DNA of 50,468 nt. It comes from Clostridia bacterium (GTDB lineage Bacteria; Bacillota; Clostridia; Saccharofermentanales; Saccharofermentanaceae). The notes under the pieces were generated by a model. The model saw only the letters and a list, made by a program, of their open reading frames with translations, searched no databases and had not been told where the DNA came from. The stretch covers positions 1-50,468 of the forward strand of contig JAKSRF010000004.1 in the NCBI GenBank assembly GCA_024403755.1, given 5' to 3'. Below are positions 42,747 to 50,468 of the stretch, piece after piece. The position numbers and the translations under genes were made by a program. The stretch's first letter is position 1. Each line of letters opens with the position of its first letter.

Positions 42747-45242
42747 ATGAATTTAAGTGAGACAGCAAAAAATGCTTTGATTATTGCAGGATCTTTTGCA
42801 AAATCAATCGGTACACATCACTTGATGTACGGCTTGACCGAGACAGATTCACAGATTAAAAAATCTCTTGAATCGAAGGGGGTAACACTCGATAAACTTT
42901 TGGAAGCGATTAAGGCAATTGATCGAGACAACAGTGACTTTGAAGCCGGTGAGATGAACCGCACTTTGGATGATATATTGAAGCAAAGTGAGAATGAAGT
43001 TAAAAAGGTTTTGTCCTTCGTAGAGATGGAAGTAAACGGAAAGCAGAAAAGACCGGCTGGTTCAATGGAAATATTCAGGGTAATGTGTATACTCGCACCT
43101 AATTGCGGCACCGCTTATCCTATGCTTAAGAAACTGGATTTTGACTTGAAGAATGTCAGATTTCAGAGCGGTACGTCACAGTTCGGACCGACAGGTCTCT
43201 CGGGAATGCTTCCGTTTGCGAATTTTGCTAATTCATTTTCTCAGAGAATGCAGGGACCTGAAAGCGATAAGAAGAAAGGACTCAAGGAGTATTCAAAGAA
43301 CTTAACGGAAGCCGCCAAAGAAGGAAAAATTGATCCGGTTATCGGTCGTGATGATGAGATACACAGAGTTATGCAGATACTGGCACGCAGAACAAAGAAT
43401 AATCCGTGTCTTGTAGGTGATCCCGGTGTAGGTAAGACTGCAATAGCTGAGGGCTTGGCGCTTAAAATCGCCAACGGTGATGTTCCGGATATTATAAAGG
43501 ATAAACAGATTTACAGTGTTGATATGGCATCAATGCTTGCAGGTTCAAAATATCGAGGTGAGTTTGAAGAGAGAATAAAAAATGTTCTCAATGAGGCAGT
43601 TGCAGATCCGAATGTTATTCTCTTTATTGATGAGATGCATTCTCTTATAGGAGCCGGTGATAACGAGGGTACTCTTGATGCTGCGAATATTTTAAAGCCG
43701 CTTTTAACAAAAAACGAGCTTCAGATATTCGGTGCAACTACACTTGATGAGTACAGTAAATATATTGAGAAGGATTCGGCATTGGAACGTAGATTCCAAA
43801 AGGTAATGGTTAATGAACCTTCACCGGATGAGGCAGTCTTGATTTTAAAAGGACTTCGTCCGAAGTATGAGGAGCATCATAAGATTAAAATATCTGATGA
43901 AGCAATAGAGAAAGCAGTATATCTTTCTACAAGATATATAGCGGATCGTTTTCTTCCTGATAAAGCCATTGACCTTATTGATGAAGCTTCCGCATGTAAG
44001 CGTATTAACTTCCTGGATAACAGCAGCGTTATTAACAGTAAAATCAATAATCTGAAAACCTTGGAGGAGAATGCTGCCAATGATGAGGATTATCAGCTTG
44101 CCAATGAATATAAAGAGAAAATTCTGAAGCTTGAAGAGCAGTTGAATGCTTCTCCGGATGAGAACAGCGAAGTTCTTACTGTTGACGACATTGCAAATGT
44201 TCTTGCCAAATGGACAGGAATTCCTGTATCCAGAATAACTTCAACCGAAGCAGATAAGCTTAAGAGTCTTGAGGATGAATTGAAAAAACGTGTAATAGGA
44301 CAGGATGAGGCTGTTGCTTCAATAGCAAAGGCTATAAGACGAAGCAGACTCGGACTTAAAGATCCTAACAGACCGGCAGGTTCCTTTATCTTCTTAGGAA
44401 CAACCGGTGTAGGTAAGACAGAACTTGCCAAGGCACTTGCCGAGGTGGTATTCGGCAGCAGGGATGCTCTTGTCAGAATAGATATGTCTGAATATATGGA
44501 AAAGAATGATGTTAACAAATTAATCGGAGCTCCTCCGGGATATGTAGGCTACGAAGAGGGTGGACAGCTTACCGAGAAGATACGTCGCAAACCATATTCT
44601 GTAGTTCTGTTTGATGAGATAGAGAAAGCTCATCCGGATATATTTAATTCTATGCTTCAGATTCTTGATGACGGTCGATTGACTGACGGTCAGGGACGAG
44701 TTGTTGATTTTAAGAATACAATAATCATTATGACATCCAATATCGGTGCCAAACAGCTTACCGGCGATTCTAATCGCCGTATCGGATTCTCAACTTTCGA
44801 GGATGAGAATGATAAGGATGAGGCAAGTCGTGAGAGATTGTACGGCGGAAAATCATATGATGATGCAAAAAACGTTGTTCTTGATGAGCTTAAGAAAACA
44901 TTTACACCTGAATTTGTGAACAGACTGGATGAGATTGTATTTTTCCGTATGCTTGGTAAGGATTCACTTGTAAAGATTGTTGATTTGCTGTTGGGTGAAT
45001 TGACAAAGAGAATAGAAGCTTTGAATATTAAAGTTGAGATAACCGATAAAACTAAGGAGTTCCTTGCTGAGAAGGGTTACGATCCGCAATATGGTGCACG
45101 TCCGTTAAGAAGAACGGTTCAGGCATATGTAGAGGATAATTTCTCTGAAGCTCTTCTTGACGGTGTTGTAGCTCCGGGTAAAACTGCACTGTTTGATGTA
45201 TCTGAGAACAATGATACAATAAGTGTAAAATGTAAAGAATAA
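42747..45242 (+). CDS. clpC: ATP-dependent Clp protease ATP-binding subunit ClpC
   Basis: An 831-residue AAA+ unfoldase with a double Clp-N domain (1-140). D1 has Walker A GDPGVGKT (224-231) and FIDEMHSLIGAG. A short M-domain with a UVR-like DYQLANEYKEK follows, then D2 with GTTGVGKT (about 551-558) and FDEIEKAHPD. IGF in RRIGFSTF is the ClpP-docking loop. The N-domain is divergent: the phospho-arginine-binding Glu of GTEH reads GTHH (His24) in repeat 1 and GSME (Met107) in repeat 2. It is the last gene of the CtsR operon, with a terminator after it. Confidence 0.95.
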   Translation: MNLSETAKNALIIAGSFAKSIGTHHLMYGLTETDSQIKKSLESKGVTLDKLLEAIKAIDRDNSDFEAGEMNRTLDDILKQSENEVKKVLSFVEMEVNGKQKRPAGSMEIFRVMCILAPNCGTAYPMLKKLDFDLKNVRFQSGTSQFGPTGLSGMLPFANFANSFSQRMQGPESDKKKGLKEYSKNLTEAAKEGKIDPVIGRDDEIHRVMQILARRTKNNPCLVGDPGVGKTAIAEGLALKIANGDVPDIIKDKQIYSVDMASMLAGSKYRGEFEERIKNVLNEAVADPNVILFIDEMHSLIGAGDNEGTLDAANILKPLLTKNELQIFGATTLDEYSKYIEKDSALERRFQKVMVNEPSPDEAVLILKGLRPKYEEHHKIKISDEAIEKAVYLSTRYIADRFLPDKAIDLIDEASACKRINFLDNSSVINSKINNLKTLEENAANDEDYQLANEYKEKILKLEEQLNASPDENSEVLTVDDIANVLAKWTGIPVSRITSTEADKLKSLEDELKKRVIGQDEAVASIAKAIRRSRLGLKDPNRPAGSFIFLGTTGVGKTELAKALAEVVFGSRDALVRIDMSEYMEKNDVNKLIGAPPGYVGYEEGGQLTEKIRRKPYSVVLFDEIEKAHPDIFNSMLQILDDGRLTDGQGRVVDFKNTIIIMTSNIGAKQLTGDSNRRIGFSTFEDENDKDEASRERLYGGKSYDDAKNVVLDELKKTFTPEFVNRLDEIVFFRMLGKDSLVKIVDLLLGELTKRIEALNIKVEITDKTKEFLAEKGYDPQYGARPLRRTVQAYVEDNFSEALLDGVVAPGKTALFDVSENNDTISVKCKE

Positions 45243-45289
45243 TTGATTTACATTCTGTTTACTTTTTTACATTGTAAAAAGTGTTATGA

Positions 45290-45338
45290 TTACTGTAGTG
45301 ATTTCTGTTTTTCAGTGTCACTGCAGTAATTTTCTTTT
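45290..45338 (+). terminator. Terminator of the clpC operon
   Basis: A 12-bp stem TTACTGTAGTGA/TCACTGCAGTAA (one G-U pair) is followed by TTTTCTTTT. Confidence 0.88.
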
Positions 45339-45353
45339 CTGAAAGGAAAATAT

Positions 45354-46688
45354 ATGGCATCTGATAATGGTGATAAGCCGATAAAAAAGAAAAAAGAATA
45401 TCAATACGATATCGGTTGTGTTCCGAGTAAATTTTGGTACGGTTTTGTAGGCGGGAGAATTATTGTTCCTTTAGCTTGCTTATTTGCAAAAATCAAAGTT
45501 AAGCCTGACCAAGATTATCTAAAGGAGGAGGGACCGATAGTAGTTCTCGGTAATCATCCTTCTTACCTTGATCCGATAGTGGTTGAACGTTTGACACACG
45601 GAAGACCGGTGAATTTTGTTACCGGTGAGTTCCTTTTTCGCTCAAAAGTATGGGGACATTTGTTTAAGTTGGGCGGAGCAATACCGAAGAAACAGTTTGT
45701 AGTAGATACATTTGCCGTAAAGGCAATGATGAAGGTTCTTAAACGCAAGGGTGTTCTTGCTATTTTTCCTGAAGCAACACGTTTTGTTGACGGCAAGTCA
45801 ATTACTTTTGATGACGGTGTTGCTAAATTAATAAAAAAGAACAATGCTGCCATATATGTTTGCAGCTCGCATGGTGCATATTTAACATATCCGAGATGGT
45901 CTCAAAGCGGTATGCGTATCGGAAAGATAACTGCTGAATTTACTCAAAAACTGCCGGCTTCTAAGGTAGCTGAGATGTCCGTAGAGGAGATTCAGAAATT
46001 TATTTTGGATTCATTGGATTACAATGAGAACGATTTTGCGCGTGAGACAAATCCTGTTCATAAGAGTAAAAAACTCGCTTCAGGATTGCAAAATGTTGCT
46101 TACTCGTGTCCTAAATGTTTTAAAGAGTTTTCAATGGTATATGATGAACAAAAAGGCGGAGATTTGATAACTTGTTCTTCTTGCGGTAATCAAGTCAGAA
46201 TGCTTACTAACGGATTACTTGCAAAGGTTAATGAGACAGATGTCATTTTTGAAGATTTGCATCAATGGACGTTATGGGAACGTGAGAATACAGCAAAACA
46301 GGTAGAGAATCCTGATTATAAGCTTGAGATTAACTGTCGTTTGTTTAAGGTTTTTGATAAGATTGATTTTGCCAATACCGGTTCCGGTAAGGTTTATATT
46401 ACTCCGGATTCAATAGTATATCGCGGAACCGATTGTGATGTAACTGACGGAATACCTTATCACAAAGGAAAGGTTAGAAAAGGATATCAGAATCGCAGTC
46501 TTGCTTCGGTGCAGAGAGATGTTGAATATCGTTTTGAGATATCGACTATGAAGGGTTTGGTAGGAAAAATCGGAAAGTGTTTTGAAATCTATGATTCAAA
46601 GGGTGAATTATTCAGATTCTATATAGACGGAAACATGGTATATAAGATTCAGCAGATTGTAGCTCTTAAGGGTAAGGGAGAGACTTAA
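45354..46688 (+). CDS. PlsC-type acyltransferase fused to a zinc ribbon and C-terminal domain
   Basis: A 444-residue protein. Residues about 30-225 are a PlsC domain with HX4D (His68, Asp73 in GNHPSYLD) and FPEA (138-141) in place of FPEG. Residues about 251-280 form a zinc ribbon with C252, C255, C274 and C277. Residues about 320-440 are a beta-rich domain (GSGKVYITPDSIVYRG to the FEIYDSKGELFRFYIDG segment) that resembles PH or GRAM domains; that is an impression only. The start follows GAAAGGAAA. The fusion could tie lipid synthesis to a membrane or nucleotide signal, but this is not shown. Confidence 0.82.
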   Translation: MASDNGDKPIKKKKEYQYDIGCVPSKFWYGFVGGRIIVPLACLFAKIKVKPDQDYLKEEGPIVVLGNHPSYLDPIVVERLTHGRPVNFVTGEFLFRSKVWGHLFKLGGAIPKKQFVVDTFAVKAMMKVLKRKGVLAIFPEATRFVDGKSITFDDGVAKLIKKNNAAIYVCSSHGAYLTYPRWSQSGMRIGKITAEFTQKLPASKVAEMSVEEIQKFILDSLDYNENDFARETNPVHKSKKLASGLQNVAYSCPKCFKEFSMVYDEQKGGDLITCSSCGNQVRMLTNGLLAKVNETDVIFEDLHQWTLWERENTAKQVENPDYKLEINCRLFKVFDKIDFANTGSGKVYITPDSIVYRGTDCDVTDGIPYHKGKVRKGYQNRSLASVQRDVEYRFEISTMKGLVGKIGKCFEIYDSKGELFRFYIDGNMVYKIQQIVALKGKGET

Positions 46689-46707
46689 CGTTTTAAGACT
46701 TATAATT

Positions 46708-46746
46708 GACTGTCTTCTGACTTTTTGTCGGAAGACAGTCTTTTTT
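46708..46746 (+). terminator. Terminator upstream of metH
   Basis: A perfect 10-bp stem GACTGTCTTC/GAAGACAGTC, with inner GAC/GTC pairs, is followed by six T. A TGTATAAT box (46760-46767), probably the metH -10, starts 14 bases later. Confidence 0.93.
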
Positions 46747-46799
46747 ATGGCTGTTTTAGTGTATAATTAGCAATATTATGCTTTGCGAGGTATGGTTTT

Positions 46800-49214
46800 G
46801 TGAACTCGAAAATTAAAATTGGCGAGGAATATTTGGTGTTTGACGGCGGCTTCGGTTCGATGCTTCAACGTAAGGGTGTTGATGCTAAGACCAACGGGCG
46901 TTTGTTGAATTTTACCGATTCTAAGATAGTAACGGATATTCATAAGGAATATCTTGAAGCAGGATGTAACTGCATTACGGCAAATACATTCGGTGCGGAC
47001 AGGTTTCATTTGGAAGGAACAGATGTGTCTGTTAAGGATGTTATTGTAAAAGCTCTCGAGAATGCTGACGAAGCTCGTAAAATGATAAATCCGAATGCTT
47101 CTGTTTTTGTTGATATTGCGCCTACCGGCAAGCTTCTTGAACCGTTGGGTGATTTGAGTTTTGACGAAGCCTATGAAGTTTTTAAAGAGCAGGTTGTTGC
47201 CGTTAACGATATTGCTGATGGCTTTATTATAGAGACATTCAGTGATTTGTATGAGATGAAGGCCGCAATTCTTGCTGTTAAGGAGAACTCAGATTTACCG
47301 ATTATTGCCTCCTGTACTTTTACTTCAAACGGTAAAATGCTCACGGGCGCTTCTCCGGTTCAGATGGTTACGCTTCTTGAGGCACTTGATGTTGATATGC
47401 TTGCGGTGAATTGTTCGTTGGGACCGGATGAACTTATGCCGATAGTAAATGAGATTTTGAATGCGGCATCAAAACCGGTTTTGGTACAGCCTAATGCCGG
47501 TCTTCCTAAGCTTATAGACGGCGAGACGATTTATGATATATCACCGGAGCGTTTTGCGGAATCAATAAATATTATGCTTGATGCGGGAATAGCCGGTATA
47601 GGCGGCTGTTGCGGTACTACACCGGAGCATATAAAGCAGGCAAAGACTAAACTGGAAGGAAGAGTTTTTGCTTATCGCGGCAAGAATATTCAGCCTGTGA
47701 CCAGAGTTACAGGTACTCTCGAGACTATAGAATTCAAAAACAGAGTAATCAGATGCGGTGAGAGACTTAATCCTACCGGAAAACCTAAGATGAAGGCTGC
47801 ACTTAAGGAAGAAAGATACGATGATATCGTTCAGGAAGGAATAAGAGAAGTAGAGGCAGGTGCTGACTGTCTTGATGTTAATGTAGGTGTTCCGGGGATT
47901 AACGAGACTGAGGTTATGACTCACCTTATTAAGGAATTGCAGTCTCTTATAAGTGTTCCGCTTCAGATTGACAGTTCCAATCCTGAGACTCTTGAGAGAG
48001 CTTGCAGGCTTTATAACGGTGTACCGCTGATAAATTCGGTTAACGGAAAACAAGAGGTTATGGATAGTGTTTTCCCGATAGTAAAGAAGTATGGCGGTGT
48101 AGTTATCGGATTATGCATTGATGAAGACGGTATACCTTCACTTGCAGAGGATAGATTTAAAATAGCTGAAAGAATAATCAGTGAGGCAGCCAAATACGGA
48201 ATTGCTAAGAATAGGATAATTATTGATTCGCTTGTTCTTACGGCTAGTGCACAGCAAAAAGAAGTTATGGAAACGGTTAAGTGTGTAAGAATGGTCACCG
48301 AGAGACTCAATATACCGACATGTTTGGGATTGAGTAATGTATCTTTCGGCCTTCCTAACAGACCGCTTATAAACAGAACTTTCCTGTCGATGGCTTTAGT
48401 AAACGGACTTAAGCTACCTATTCTTAATCCTTTGGACAGCGAACTTATGGGTACAATCGATGCGTTCGAAGTACTGTATGCAACAGATGAGAATGCCAAC
48501 GACTATATAGTGAAGCATGCAGATGATGTAGCGGTAAGTTCTCAGAACAGCGTTAAGTCGGTTGCAGATAAGACATCTGAGACGGTAAATCCTCTTTTCG
48601 ATGCCATTGTAAAGGGACAGAAGGGAAATGCAGTAAATGCTTTAAAAGAGGTGAAATGCAATTCGGATATTACCCCACTGGCTGTAGTTGAACAGTATTT
48701 GATACCGGCTTTGGATAAGGTCGGCATGGATTATGATAAGGGCAGAATATTTCTTCCTCAGCTTATGATGTCAGCGGAGACAGCTAAAGCTGTATTTGAT
48801 GAGCTTAAGCCGATGATGAAGAATTCCGAGGGTGTCTCGAAGGGTACGGTTCTGATTGCTACTGTTGAGGCAGATGTGCATGATATAGGAAAAAATATCG
48901 TTAAAGTTGTTTTGGAGAGCTATGGTTTTGATGTTGTGGATCTCGGAAAGGACGTTAAGGCGCAGGTTATTGTGGATGCGGCATTAAAATATAAGCCTAT
49001 CGCTATAGGACTTTCTGCACTCATGACAACTACAGTTGTATATATGCAAAAAACCATTGAGCTTTTAAACGAAAATAATGTTACAATACCAACCATTGTC
49101 GGCGGTGCTGTGCTTACTGAAGATGTTAAAAATCAGATAGGCGGTACATATTATGCAAGAGATGCCGTTGACACGGTAAAAATTTGCGAAGAAATTTTAT
49201 CACGAGGTGAATGA
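46800..49214 (+). CDS. metH: Cobalamin-dependent methionine synthase, without reactivation domain
   Basis: An 804-residue enzyme that methylates homocysteine with methyltetrahydrofolate via B12. The homocysteine/zinc domain has C205 (NCS) and C270/C271 (GGCCG). The pterin domain (about 320-590) has GERLNPTGKPK and DVNVG. The B12 cap and binding domains (about 600-804) have DVHDIG with the axial His694. The fourth domain for SAM-dependent reactivation is absent, as in many anaerobes that use a separate activator. The start is GTG, with GAGGT 8 bases upstream. No cobalamin or SAM riboswitch is visible ahead. Confidence 0.95.
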   Translation: MNSKIKIGEEYLVFDGGFGSMLQRKGVDAKTNGRLLNFTDSKIVTDIHKEYLEAGCNCITANTFGADRFHLEGTDVSVKDVIVKALENADEARKMINPNASVFVDIAPTGKLLEPLGDLSFDEAYEVFKEQVVAVNDIADGFIIETFSDLYEMKAAILAVKENSDLPIIASCTFTSNGKMLTGASPVQMVTLLEALDVDMLAVNCSLGPDELMPIVNEILNAASKPVLVQPNAGLPKLIDGETIYDISPERFAESINIMLDAGIAGIGGCCGTTPEHIKQAKTKLEGRVFAYRGKNIQPVTRVTGTLETIEFKNRVIRCGERLNPTGKPKMKAALKEERYDDIVQEGIREVEAGADCLDVNVGVPGINETEVMTHLIKELQSLISVPLQIDSSNPETLERACRLYNGVPLINSVNGKQEVMDSVFPIVKKYGGVVIGLCIDEDGIPSLAEDRFKIAERIISEAAKYGIAKNRIIIDSLVLTASAQQKEVMETVKCVRMVTERLNIPTCLGLSNVSFGLPNRPLINRTFLSMALVNGLKLPILNPLDSELMGTIDAFEVLYATDENANDYIVKHADDVAVSSQNSVKSVADKTSETVNPLFDAIVKGQKGNAVNALKEVKCNSDITPLAVVEQYLIPALDKVGMDYDKGRIFLPQLMMSAETAKAVFDELKPMMKNSEGVSKGTVLIATVEADVHDIGKNIVKVVLESYGFDVVDLGKDVKAQVIVDAALKYKPIAIGLSALMTTTVVYMQKTIELLNENNVTIPTIVGGAVLTEDVKNQIGGTYYARDAVDTVKICEEILSRGE

Positions 49215-49216
49215 TT

Positions 49217-49867
49217 ATGCCACGCATGAGAGCAAAGAAACACATACCTGAGCGCATGGAGAAATGCAGTGAACGCTGGTTTGAGGCGCCTATGCTTAAT
49301 AAAGGAAAATGGCGTGAGGTCTGCAAGGCTGCTCCCGATGCTCCGATTTTCCTGGAGGTTGGCTGCGGAAAAGGTAAATTCGCCTGCGAGATGGCAAAGC
49401 TTAATCCGAATTCGCTGTATATAGCTTTGGAGCGTGACACTTCAGTTATTTTAGCTGCAATAGAGAAGGCACACGAACAGAACATACCTAATCTGTTTTT
49501 CTTGAACGCTGATGCTCAGCTTTTGAATAATTATTTCGAAGAAAACGAGATAGACAGAATGTATCTCAATTTCTCTGATCCTTGGACACGCCGTAATAAA
49601 CCGAAAAGACGTCTTACATATCGTGTTTTTCTGGAGCAATATAAAAATATTCTCAAAACCGGCGGGCAGATTTGTTTTAAAACCGATAATGATGAGCTTT
49701 TTGATTTCTCTTTGACGGAATTTGAAGAAACCGGTTTTGAACTTTCTGAACTTACAAGAGATTTGCACCATAGTGAATTTGATGCAGATAATGTACGTAC
49801 CGAATTTGAGACTAAATTCGCAGAGCAGGGAATTGCCATAAAGAGAGTTGTAGCTACTGTCAAGTAA
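49217..49867 (+). CDS. trmB: tRNA (guanine-N7-)-methyltransferase
   Basis: A 216-residue enzyme that makes m7G46 in tRNA. The N-terminus PRMRAKKHIPER, the SAM loop EVGCGKGKFACEMA and the catalytic NFSDPWTRRNKPKRRLT match the family. The ATG at 49217 lies 7 bases after GAGGTG (49204-49209); the ATG at 49211 is too close to that site. It overlaps nothing but follows metH by two bases. It is convergent with the ComEA-like gene. Confidence 0.95.
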   Translation: MPRMRAKKHIPERMEKCSERWFEAPMLNKGKWREVCKAAPDAPIFLEVGCGKGKFACEMAKLNPNSLYIALERDTSVILAAIEKAHEQNIPNLFFLNADAQLLNNYFEENEIDRMYLNFSDPWTRRNKPKRRLTYRVFLEQYKNILKTGGQICFKTDNDELFDFSLTEFEETGFELSELTRDLHHSEFDADNVRTEFETKFAEQGIAIKRVVATVK

Positions 49868-49871
49868 ATCT

Positions 49872-50468
49872 TTATACGCAAATATAATCTTTGAGTGCTT
49901 CATATTTGGCTTCGCCGATGCCTGATACATTCATAAGTTCTTCCTTATTCTCGAAAGGCTTGGTTTCCCGATATCTGATTATCTTGTCGGCAGTTGCTTC
50001 ACCGATTCCCGGTAATTTGGTCAGTTCATTCCTGTCGGCAGTGTTGATATTAATTAGTCCGTTCTCGCTTTCTGAGTTTTCTGAAGAGACGTTATTATCG
50101 TTACCGCCGATAATAATTCCCGGCTTGTTAGTTTGACAGTCGTATTCATTTGTATTTATTTCCTGAAGTGTGGGAATATAGACCGTGATATTCTCGGTTA
50201 ATATATATACGAGATTGATTTTGTTAACAGCAGCCGAATCTGTCATTCCGCCGGCCAGCAGAATGATGTCATTCAGTATGCTGCCGTTAGGAATACTGTA
50301 TACACCGGGTATTTCAACTGCGCCGCAAATGTAGATTTGCACAGTTTCAACCGAAGTAGCTTCTGTCTCTGAATATGAGGTGCTTGTTGAATCGGAGATA
50401 ATGTCTTCGACAACAGTTGATTCTGTTGCCGAAGTCGGAGGGGTTACAAAGGTTTCTATTAACGGGGA
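49872..50468 (-). CDS. comEA: ComEA-like DNA-binding protein, 5' end beyond the window
   Basis: This partial gene is open on the minus strand up to the window edge, with at least 198 residues. From N to C it has a Ser/Thr/Glu-rich linker, an SLBB domain beginning VQIYICGAVEIPGVYS, a polar linker, and a C-terminal double helix-hairpin-helix (NINTADRNELTKLPGIG and VSGIGEAKYEALKDYI). This is the ComEA layout for binding DNA at the cell surface during uptake. The signal or membrane anchor would be outside the window. The stop is 4 bases after the convergent trmB stop. Confidence 0.9.
   Translation of the reverse strand, partial: SPLIETFVTPPTSATESTVVEDIISDSTSTSYSETEATSVETVQIYICGAVEIPGVYSIPNGSILNDIILLAGGMTDSAAVNKINLVYILTENITVYIPTLQEINTNEYDCQTNKPGIIIGGNDNNVSSENSESENGLININTADRNELTKLPGIGEATADKIIRYRETKPFENKEELMNVSGIGEAKYEALKDYICV

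Noticed and set aside
46689-46799. Cobalamin or SAM riboswitch before metH
   Set aside because: The gap is filled by a terminator and a -10 box; no conserved riboswitch core is seen.

Overview
This is ordinary chromosomal DNA of a low-GC Gram-positive bacterium, most likely a member of the Clostridia (Bacillota). The evidence is the AT-rich TTGxxx-17-TATAAT promoters, the strong GGAGG ribosome binding sites, and several gene blocks typical of the phylum: rpsF-ssb-rpsR, rplI-dnaB, tilS-hpt-ftsH, metG-tatD and ctsR-mcsA-mcsB-clpC. A PPi-dependent phosphofructokinase, many lineage-typical hypothetical genes and a cobalamin-dependent methionine synthase without a reactivation domain fit an anaerobe. 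I could not fix the genus. I saw no phage, insertion sequence, integrase, CRISPR array or rRNA. No stretch longer than about 250 bases lacks a gene.

Layout. 1-3.2 kb (minus strand): PPi-phosphofructokinase, an SDR oxidoreductase, tRNA-Pro(UGG) with its own promoter and terminator, and a small membrane protein. 3.2-7.3 kb (plus): a SpoU rRNA/tRNA methyltransferase, two paralogous lipoproteins, ribosomal protein S20 and an iron-sulfur aldo/keto reductase. 7.3-11.4 kb: tmcAL and a DUF4015-type glycosidase on the minus strand flank a membrane-anchored unknown on the plus strand. 11.5-17.3 kb (plus): Nudix, YigZ, HtrA protease with a 36-residue membrane miniprotein, RsmC-like methyltransferase, PF06541 membrane protein, YfcE phosphodiesterase and an SseB-like protein. 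17.3-18.7 kb (minus): a GT4 glycosyltransferase. 18.8-29.6 kb (plus): the information-processing core, with prfA, a TsaC/Sua5 fusion, rpsF-ssb-rpsR, rplI-dnaB and tilS-hpt-ftsH. 29.6-34.1 kb: an Mbeg1-type hydrolase, a nucleosidase / spore-photoproduct-lyase-type radical SAM / SDR operon and a PlsC acyltransferase. 34.2-40.4 kb: an OmpR-type two-component system, metG, tatD and a small membrane protein. 40.6-45.2 kb: the CtsR-controlled clpC operon. 45.3-50.5 kb: a PlsC fusion protein, metH, trmB and the C-terminal part of a ComEA-like protein that runs off the window.

The most interesting pattern concerns protein arginine phosphorylation. In Bacillus, McsB writes phospho-arginine, the ClpC N-domain reads it and the small phosphatase YwlE erases it. 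Here the McsB homologue has lost the catalytic Glu, Cys and Arg positions. The ClpC N-domain has lost both pArg-binding Glu residues (E32 and E106 equivalents). The only YwlE-like domain in the window is fused to the C-terminus of Sua5 and has lost the CX5R arginine. McsA also lacks its first zinc finger. The ATPase and ClpP-docking parts of ClpC and the CtsR operators look intact. This suggests a Clp system whose pArg code has been lost and whose proteins may now work without catalysis, for example as adaptors.

Other points of note are the nucleosidase-SPL-SDR operon, an aldo/keto reductase with a degenerate catalytic tetrad plus a ferredoxin domain, an acyltransferase fused to a zinc ribbon and a possible PH-like domain, a promoter so close to a start codon that the mRNA should be leaderless, and convergent genes whose stop codons abut with no spacer.
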